Shown: piece by piece, positions 57,917-64,000 of the stretch
Layout of the letters: every line of letters begins with the position of its first letter
How positions within the stretch are numbered: the stretch's first letter is position 1
DNA from: Strigamia acuminata
Lineage: Eukaryota; Arthropoda; Chilopoda; Geophilomorpha; Linotaeniidae
Direction: 5' to 3'
Assembly: GCA_949358305.1 (NCBI GenBank)
Contig: OX442314.1
Location: forward strand, 22,187,060-22,251,059
DNA: 64,000 nucleotides
Translations under genes and position numbers: made by a program
The notes under the pieces: model-generated
Database searches by the model: none
The model's input: only the letters and a program-made list of their open reading frames with translations
What the model was told of the DNA's origin: nothing

Positions 57917-58895
57917 GATGCATGAAATCGGTTAAAAGGGCTTGTAAATCAAGGTTACATTGCACGTACTAATTGTATTCAGCAAACAAGTTTTGTTGAA
58001 AATTGTAAAAAGTTCAATTTTTATAAAATAACAAAGAAATTAAATTGATGATGGTTTATTTTTTTAAAAAAAAAATCACTTTTTTGTTTTCAATTCTAAA
58101 TCATTTTTCCAAATAAGTTCTTTCAACTGACGTAAGCCTGAAATTGCAAGTCGAGGAATTGCAGAGCGAAATAAAAAATTCTAGTGAAATTTGTCAAATA
58201 TGAGGTAAACTGGTTAAATGGTTAAATAATAAAAAAAGGATTATTTTATTTAGATAAAATATTATAATAAAACAAGTACAGTGTGCTGATCGCACGTGTT
58301 ACGTCTTTGGTCAAAGACGTGTATGTTACACATACATTATTTCTGGATGTATACTGTAAAAACTGGCGTTTGTAGAGAGAGTGGAGTTCGTACGAGATCA
58401 ACAGAACAAAACGAGGTCAAGCAGTGAAGTCGACTTCCAGGAGGTGTTTCTGAATGAGATTCGATGACGCGCAACAGGAAGCGTATGCAAAGTGTCATAA
58501 ATTATCGTAATATTCTTTTGTTATCTTGATTTTGTATCTGTGAACCCCAAATAAAATCACAAGTGATCCTGTTTTTGTGAGTGAAGCAAGATTTTTTTCC
58601 GTCAAAGTTAGAATCCAGCAGAATCGTAATTATACATACTTTTTTCGGGTGGGTCCAAATGTGCGCAAGAACGTATACAAACGTTACAGCTTTTTTTGTA
58701 GACGCTAATTAAAAAAAACGGCTGCCAAACTGCCGGCCTTTGATAACTGCGAGATCTTATATTCATGTGCGGTTTAGTGCGCGCGTTTGAGATCATGTTT
58801 TTGTGGTAATTAATTTGGCCATGCATATTTTTACATACGTACGTAAGAATAGCCGTACGCTATTTTCACGTATTTACGTGAGAATAGCCGTCCCT
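57917..58895. other. Spacer between dispersed repeat copies
   Basis: No gene. It contains a perfect inverted repeat ACGTCTTTG/CAAAGACGT at 58301-58320 and two AGAATAGCCGT words (58848 and 58880) just before copy 2. Confidence 0.4.
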
Positions 58896-59163
58896 GTTGG
58901 GGTACATTGTTCTCATGTACGTACAAAACGTAAATAAAAAACAAACCCCACATATAAATAATAATAATTTGCCCAAAATTTACCCTAAATATCTGAAAAT
59001 TGACCGAAATTTATTTTACATATATGAATTTTTGTCGAAATTAGATGAAATTTACTCAAAATATGTGAAATTGTGTCGAAATTAGCCGAAATTAGCCAAA
59101 ATTTACCCTGAAAATCTGAAATTTTGCCAAAATTTTGCATAAATTTTGGAGAAATAATGTCGA
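58896..59163 (+). repeat. Dispersed repeat, copy 2
   Basis: Second copy, 268 bases, same orientation as 57667-57916. It has one extra internal unit (about 18 bases near 58988-59008) and scattered substitutions. Downstream of both copies a GGTTACATTGCA word recurs (57951 and 59309), suggesting the true repeat is longer with a diverged middle. Confidence 0.8.
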
Positions 59164-60608
59164 TATTTACAAAAAATCTCAAATTATGGCAAAATTAATT
59201 GAAAATTTCTGAAATTATTGTAAGTATATCCACAAATTGTGGAATTTAGTTGATAATACAGGAAAAATCTTGACAGTTAAATTGACATTTTAATTTCCTT
59301 TAAGGAATTGGTTACATTGCAATCCTCGTACTCGCTGCGAGATCAGTTCGATGTTCAATCTTGGGATTTCTTCCTACACCATGCAGAAAGATTAAAGACG
59401 GAATGGAAAGTGATTAAACACTTAAAATATGAAATTTAAAAAAATATATAAATGTTTTTAAAGGCTTTTATTAAAGGCTTTTATTTAACTTGACATGAAC
59501 GTTTGTGTGTGTGTGTGGGGGGTTCAACTTCCGGTTTGTGCAATACCTCAAGAAAATGAATTAAGAAATGAATGAATTAATTAATTAATTGACTTTTCTG
59601 GTGCAGTTTTTGGTTTAGTTTTCAACAAGATGATAGAATAAACAGTTAATATAGTTAAAAGGAAGAAAATGGCAAATTACTGAAAAATTTTGACAAACCG
59701 GAGCGCTACCTGGCGGATTCCGTTTGCTACAATGTATGCCAAAATACGTTTTTTAATGTTTGCTATGTCGAAACCAAGCTCATTTTGAAGAGCGGACAAT
59801 TCCGCACAAGCCTGTATTTATTCTATTGCGATTCGGTCGTAAAAGAGTATCGATTCGGCGATCTTAGCGGGCGATCGAATAGGAAATTTATGCAAAATTT
59901 GGATTCGACCAATAAAAAATCAAATATTTTGAAAAAAGGACCAATTAGAATGTTTAAACAAAGTTTCCTGTGTAGATTTTGCCGCTGAAAACGATGGCGC
60001 TAATAACTTTTCGACCAGATTAACGGTTGACTTTTTATCAGCAAAAAATGATCTTATTTGTGTAATTTCATCCAAAGTGTACAACATAAAAGCCTTTTTC
60101 CAAAAACGTAGTTGTTTTACTTGTTCATTTCCAGGTGTTAATGGTGTCTGACCTAGTTCTAAAACACACGGTACTGGGCGTTTTGTTATGTTCTGGTTCA
60201 TAATTTCATTAAAATTCAGCTTATTTTATTTATCTGTGTGGTTTATTTTGTTTACGTTTTGTTTCGTGAAGAATTGTGTGAATTTAATTTAATTTAATTA
60301 TATTTTACTTTATTTTATTTTAATTTAATTTTATTTATTTACAATGCGCCCAATCGCAATGCGCCCATTTGGTCCCTGCCCAGCTTTTTCATCAAAATTA
60401 CTATGAATTGGGCTTGTGAATTTTCAAATATACATATATCTGTGCTCCAATTTCGCAGTTTATCACTGATCACTGATCACGACTAATACGGGCAAGTTCT
60501 ACGACTACAACGAATTGGCAAGTTATTTGGTAAGTATTCTGTAAATTATTTAGTTATTTAGCAAGTTTAGCAAGTTTAGCAAGTTTAGCAAGCTTAGTTA
60601 TAAAAAAA
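59164..60608. other. Upstream region of the PHD-USP-transposase ORF
   Basis: Contains a (TG)n run near 59500-59515, a minus-strand open frame of 93 codons (59920-60201, MNQNITKRPVPCVLELGQTP...) that I do not recognise, TTTAATTTAA-type runs at 60280-60340, the doubled word AATGCGCCCA (60343 and 60358), and four 9-base repeats GCAAGTTTA at 60561-60596 just before the ORF. The transposon's 5' end probably lies here, but I could not find terminal inverted repeats. Confidence 0.4.
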
Positions 60609-63600
60609 ATGGTTTTTAAATGTAAACAGACAAGAGATATCTCTGATCATGATTTATTATGTGCAATACAATCAGAAATTAAAACCAAGGCTGAAAACCC
60701 AATCTTTAACCAATGGACTAATGAAAATTGTTTTTGGGCCGATATTCTTTTTAGACTTGATTATCCAAATAAATACCTGTTTCGAGAGCAGCTTTATGAT
60801 AGGTGGTTTAGGAAAATTAAAAAACTCTTTGATGAGAGTGAGATTGAAATTGATTGTGCTTTACCTGTCATAATTCCACATTTAAGCAGTGTTGCTGAAA
60901 TTGATAGAATGGATACTGTTTTGGCTTTAACAAACCCACGAAGCAAACTGAGAATACAACCACAAAAAAGTAGTAAAGTACTAGCCAACAAACTAGCCAA
61001 TCAATCTAAGCTAAGAAAACATCCACCAAAAAATAGTAAAGTAATAGCCAATTACTCAGAGTTAAAGACATTCTGTTTTTGCAAAAAAGTTAATGATGAT
61101 GGACATTATGTTGAATGCACAGATTGTAAAGATTGGTACCACTTTAGTTGTTTAGGAGTGTCTGATAATGATTTGGATAGTATTAATGCTATAAGGACAA
61201 ATGAGAAGTGGAAATGTTCTAAATGCAAATGGAAAAATGATAAACCAAGAGGATTTGTTAATGGTTTTAGTAACTGTTGGCTAAGTAGTTTAATGCAGGC
61301 ATTGCATTCAACAAATGCTATTGAATGCATCTTAAAAGTTGATTCAACTAGTCCAAACAAGTGCTTGTTGCCTTTTCAATCACTGTTGAAAGAAATGGAT
61401 AATAAAGTAGTGAAAACGGCAATTCCATGCAGTCTATTCCAAAATCTTTTGGTTAAAACTGATTTTCATATCTGGCAGTTTACAGATAAATCAGATCCAA
61501 GTAAGCAACAAGATCCAATAGAATTTTATAACGTTGTTTTGGCTAGATTTCTGGAATTATTGAACATAAATCCATTTACACACAGCACTGAAACTTATAC
61601 ATGTGAACCGTGTAAAATTAATAACGAAATGAATAGTCCTTTAGCTGTAATATATGTTGGAAAAAATTTAGATAACACCTTACGGTCAATCAATAAAGAT
61701 TTCTTTTCAACATATACACAACCTGTTCAAAGTGAGTGTTTTCGTTGTTTAGAAAATACTTACTGGACAAAGAATGTTATAAAAGAAGTTCCAGAAACAT
61801 TACTCTTCTCTTTTCCTAATAAAGTTACACATGTCTGCAATGAGTTAGAAATCCAGTGTGAGAATGGTGATATATGGCAATACAGATTGCATTCTAATAT
61901 TTTATATCGCAATATAGATGACAATGACAATAAAGGCCATTATTTAACATGCAGATGGTTAGACTTTGAGTCAGTAGTTTTGTGTGATGATACAAAAGTA
62001 GAATTTGTCAGTGTGCCATGTGCTAATCAGCTTATTAAACAGGAAGGTGTTGCAGCAGTGTACAATCTGCAAAGTAAAAAACAAGCAACAGAAGAACGCA
62101 CCAATTGTAGCAGCCTAGTTAAAGAAAATAAGATAACTATGGAAGAAACAGATAGCGACACAGAGTCTTACAATAGTCCTGAAGTGTACAATCTGCAAAG
62201 TAAAAAACAAGCAACAGAAGAATGCACCAATTGTAGCAGCCTAGTTAAAGAAAATAAGATAACTATGGAAGAAACAGATAGCGACACAGAGTCTTACAAT
62301 AGTCCTGAAGTGTACAATCTGCAAAGTAAAAAACAAGCAACAGAAGAATGCACCAATTGTAGCAGCCTAGTTAAAGAAAATAAGATAACTATGGAAGAAA
62401 CAGATAGCGACACAGAGTCTTACAATAGTCCTGAAGGCACTGATTCAAATAGTGAAACAATGACCACCAATGCAGATGGTGGTGTTAACATCTGTACTTC
62501 TGAGCTGCAAAATGAGTTTTCAATAAAACAACATAAATGGGAAAAATTGACTGTAAAACAGAAGCGTAATACACTTACAAGTGATTGGACAAATGTTTTT
62601 GATAAATGGTTGCGTAAGCTAAATCCATACTGTACCCTCTGTTTTAAAAAGCACTATGTTCCTACCAAAAACAGTAGAAAAATAAAATCAAACACTATAT
62701 TCCGGACAAACGGAAAATGTATTAATGAGGATTGCACATGTAAGTTTACTGTTGTAATGTCTCAAGATCTGTCCTGCGAGGTAAAATGGTTTGGTAAAAT
62801 TACACATAAGCCCGGATCATATTCTGCCAGAAAGATATCATCAAGTGTTCGCAGATCTTTGAAAAAGGAGTTACGATATAGTAAAAATCCAAAAGCTCTT
62901 TATTTTGAAAAGCTGAAAAATATTCCAGAGGAGAGTTTTAACGCTGGAAATTTAACTGGGGTGGGCCTGAATGCTAAAATCTACAAGCAAATTGCGCATG
63001 AGGCAAGAAAAGAACATAGAAAAGATGACAACATTTTTGTAAGTTTAGATAAAATAAAAACATGTATAGATAGTAAAAACCTAGTAAAACCCAAACTAGA
63101 TGGAATTTTTTTACAAGCCATCAGCATGCATCCTGCATATTATATGGCATGGACTGATTATGGGATTGAACTTTTTCACAAATATGCAGTTACTGATGCA
63201 GTTTTTATTGATGCGACAGGAAGTGTTGCTCACAACATAGGTGGAAATAAGAATAAAAAATTTTATTATTACTCCATTATTATACGTAATCCAAAGGCTG
63301 TTAATACAATGCCATGTTCTGTAGCAGAGCTAGTTACAAGTCAGCATAATGGACCCATGATTACTAATTTTTTGTATAAATTCAGATATGATGAAAAACG
63401 TTTATATGGTCACAATGGTAATTGCAGCCCTAGAATGTTTTGTTGTGATCAAAGTTTAGTTCTGATAAATTCTGTACTTTTTGTTTTCAATCTTGAAACG
63501 CTCAACGAGTACTTGCAGAGGTGTTGGAAAATATTGAATGGTGATGCATCAACTGAAGAGTTGAAAAAGACAATAATTCATTGTGGTACTTGTCATATAA

Positions 63601-64000
63601 TGAAAAATGTTAGCAAGCACTTAAACACATGGAATAAAGAAGTTAAAAAACCTTTTATGTACATGTTTAGTGCACTTCTGAATTCTACAACTCTTGATGA
63701 GTATAGGCGTCTACTGGAATGTATCATTACAATTCTTTTATGTCCATCACAATGTGACTTTTTAACCAAATGCCTTTCGCACATGGTAGAGGTAGTCAAC
63801 TGTTTAGGAATCAAACCTCTTCCAACAAATTTTGAAACAGCAGAAATTGCAGATGCCACGCACATAAATTCTAACATAGCTTGTGATGATGGTGATGATG
63901 ATGATGAAACAGAAGAAGAGGCCTTACTTGCAAACAGAGAATCACCTTTCAAACGGTTGGCAGATGATGTGACATCTAAAGTTAGAACAATTTTAAATAA
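60609..64000 (+). mobile_element. Intronless ORF: PHD finger, USP-like protease and MULE-like transposase (runs off window)
   Basis: Open from the ATG at 60609 for at least 1130 codons without a stop. PHD finger about 155-207: C156, C158, C170, C173, H178, C181, C203, C206 (C4HC3). USP/UCH-like domain about 214-475: Cys box NGFSNCWLSSLMQAL with C223, QQDPIEFYNVV (about 300-310), His box GHYLTC with H444 and the VLCDD segment after it. Three 42-residue repeats at 484-609. A zinc-binding segment with paired cysteines starts at C675. The transposase-like region is around FIDATGSVAHN (D868), FCCDQSLV (D947) and IHCGTCHIMKN (C992, C995, H996), fitting the D...D...CxxH order of Mutator-like transposases, including the Phantom/NOF-FB group. 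The third acidic residue is not identified. Lack of introns amid intron-rich genes supports a mobile element. Confidence 0.8.
62058..62435 (+). repeat. Three tandem 126-bp in-frame repeats
   Basis: Units start at 62058, 62184 and 62310, each exactly 126 bases (42 codons) with almost no differences: codon CGC versus TGC in unit 1. Each encodes VYNLQSKKQATEE(R/C)TNCSS, then LVKENKITMEETDSDTESYN and SPE. They lie between the USP-like and transposase-like parts as an acidic, Ser-rich linker. Confidence 0.95.

Noticed and set aside
58301-58320. Perfect short palindrome ACGTCTTTG-GT-CAAAGACGT
   Set aside because: Isolated 9-base arms are expected by chance at this scale; no associated element.
59920-60201. 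Minus-strand 93-codon open frame upstream of the transposase-like ORF
   Set aside because: Could be an accessory ORF of the element, but no recognisable domain and no evidence of expression.

Overview
This is a eukaryotic, intron-rich, AT-rich nuclear window. Introns are mostly 50-150 bp with T-rich 3' ends. Every confident gene is an animal gene, and the gene set (a myosin-phosphatase targeting subunit, a Phafin-type PH-FYVE protein, a BAP55-type actin-related protein, a Fic AMPylase, RNase kappa) fits an invertebrate, most likely an arthropod. I cannot place it more finely. Coding exons below were joined by hand from splice signals, codon phase and recalled family similarity. No database search was run.

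Region 1 (1-15.7 kb) is dominated by a large MYPT gene (PPP1R12A/Mbs type): ankyrin repeats at the 5' end, a probable internal promoter and first exon near 9.9 kb, and two competing terminal exons that each encode a leucine zipper. A convergent 215-aa orphan gene lies after it. Region 2 (16-24.5 kb) holds a membrane-anchored sulfotransferase, a secreted cysteine-rich orphan gene on the minus strand that is visible only after exon joining, a small CxxC-rich orphan, and an intergenic zone with a THAP-domain remnant between direct repeats.

Region 3 (24.5-35.1 kb) carries glutamine-dependent NAD+ synthetase with a long extra C-terminal tail, then a RhoGAP gene. Region 4 (37-56.2 kb) is a compact housekeeping cluster: choline/ethanolamine kinase-like (-), a 103-aa orphan (-), glycogen branching enzyme (+), BAP55/ACTL6 (-), FICD (+), TSSC4-like (+), RNase kappa (-), PLEKHF/Phafin (+), SCOT/OXCT1 (+) and the MTG1 mitochondrial GTPase (-). 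Several pairs are head-to-head and probably share promoters. The metabolic genes cover NAD+ synthesis, phospholipid head-group phosphorylation, glycogen, ketone-body use and mitochondrial ribosome assembly. I see no operon-like logic linking them.

Region 5 (56.4-64 kb) is repeat-rich: a GC-rich Gly/Asn minisatellite, a pair of dispersed 250-270 bp repeats, and an intronless ORF of at least 1130 codons running off the window. That ORF joins a PHD finger, a ubiquitin-specific-protease-like domain, three exact-length 42-codon repeats, a zinc-binding segment and a Mutator-like (MULE) DDE transposase-like region. It is the most unusual object in the window and is best read as a DNA transposon that has captured ubiquitin and chromatin domains.
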